Source of the DNA: a bacterium
GTDB taxonomy: Bacteria; Verrucomicrobiota; Verrucomicrobiia; Limisphaerales; JAJXZI01
Direction of reading: 5' to 3'
Length of the DNA: 34,532 bases
Assembly (NCBI GenBank): GCA_021780115.1
Contig: JAJXZI010000304.1
Coordinates: 1-34,532 of the forward strand
The translations under genes and the position numbers were made by a program. This document shows, one piece after another, positions 34,409 through 34,532 of this stretch (within the stretch, counting starts at the first letter, position 1; every line of letters begins with the position of its first letter). The notes under the pieces were generated by a model. It saw only the letters and a program-made list of their open reading frames with translations, did not search any database and was not told the DNA's origin.

Positions 34409-34532
34409 TGGTGCTCCCGGAAAACTGGACAGGTGGTTTAGAGGGTGACTGATAAGAAACCATAAACCAACCTGTAGGACACCGATGAAGCGACAACGAA
34501 AAAGGCACAGTGGAGCCTTCAAAGCCAAGGTG
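34409..34532 (+). mobile_element. left end of an IS3-family-like insertion sequence (cut by window edge)
   Basis: A likely terminal inverted repeat starts TGGTGCTCCCGGAAAACTGG at 34409, in the style of IS3-group ends (short TG start and an AAAACTGGACA core). About 75 bases on, a transposase frame begins. The opposite end lies outside the window, so the inverted repeat and target duplication cannot be confirmed. Confidence 0.6.
34485..34532 (+). CDS. IS3-like transposase OrfA, N-terminal fragment
   Basis: Only 16 codons lie in the window: MKRQRKRHSGAFKAKV. This basic opening with H-S-x-x-F-K-A-K-V is characteristic of the helix-turn-helix OrfA of IS3-family elements (commonly K/R-rich, then HSPEFKAKVALEA). 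The ATG is preceded by a purine-rich stretch (TAGGAC) at a workable distance. It continues beyond the window. Confidence 0.68.
   Translation, partial: MKRQRKRHSGAFKAKV

Overview
The window looks like a chromosomal segment of a high-G+C Gram-negative bacterium of the Planctomycetes-Verrucomicrobia type, most likely Verrucomicrobiota. The clues are a PEP-CTERM surface protein, very large LamG/propeller histidine kinases, integron cassettes with 'NTALEPT'-type attC read-through, and palindromic or heptanucleotide repeats inside reading frames. This placement rests on family recognition, not on a marker gene. No rRNA, tRNA or CRISPR was found.

Layout, left to right. (1) 109-3175, + strand: a PEP-CTERM exported protein and a secreted phospholipase-D-superfamily protein. 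(2) 3374-5718: a hairpin cluster, then a compact integron cassette array without an integrase (CALIN). It has a core site at 3479, four small cassette genes (a small cytoplasmic protein, a zinc-ribbon membrane protein and two lipoproteins) and four attC sites. The cassettes are visibly less G+C-rich than their surroundings. (3) 5794-11086, + strand: amino-acid biosynthesis, with dihydroxyacid dehydratase (ilvD) carrying an unusual ~185-residue insertion that resembles an NTF2/SnoaL fold, homoserine dehydrogenase (hom) and threonine synthase (thrC). (4) 15416-11164, - strand: two exopolysaccharide-export genes. One is a rare-looking single-chain fusion of Wzz-like co-polymerase, degenerate BY-kinase and Wza-like export domain; the other is a separate Wza-like lipoprotein.

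(5) 15955-34028: a large signalling locus. A STAS anti-anti-sigma protein and an RsbW-like kinase (+ strand) face a SpoIIE-type phosphatase (- strand). The phosphatase is the last gene of a tightly overlapping minus-strand operon: propeller histidine kinase (single-base frameshift) > MpaB/Lcp-type oxygenase > PAS hybrid kinase > CheY-like receiver > second propeller histidine kinase > SpoIIE phosphatase. Four of the five junctions are ATGA overlaps or gaps of about 4 nt. The likely scheme is that two periplasmic sensors and a cytoplasmic PAS sensor feed phosphorelay receivers, and the phosphatase relays the outcome to a partner-switching module. (6) 34409-34532: the left end of an IS3-like insertion sequence, cut by the window edge.

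The items I consider most worth following up are the domain-inserted IlvD, the three-part polysaccharide-export fusion, the integrase-less cassette array, the oxygenase embedded in the signalling operon, and the repeat-derived linkers placed at the same point of the ATPase domain in all three histidine kinases.
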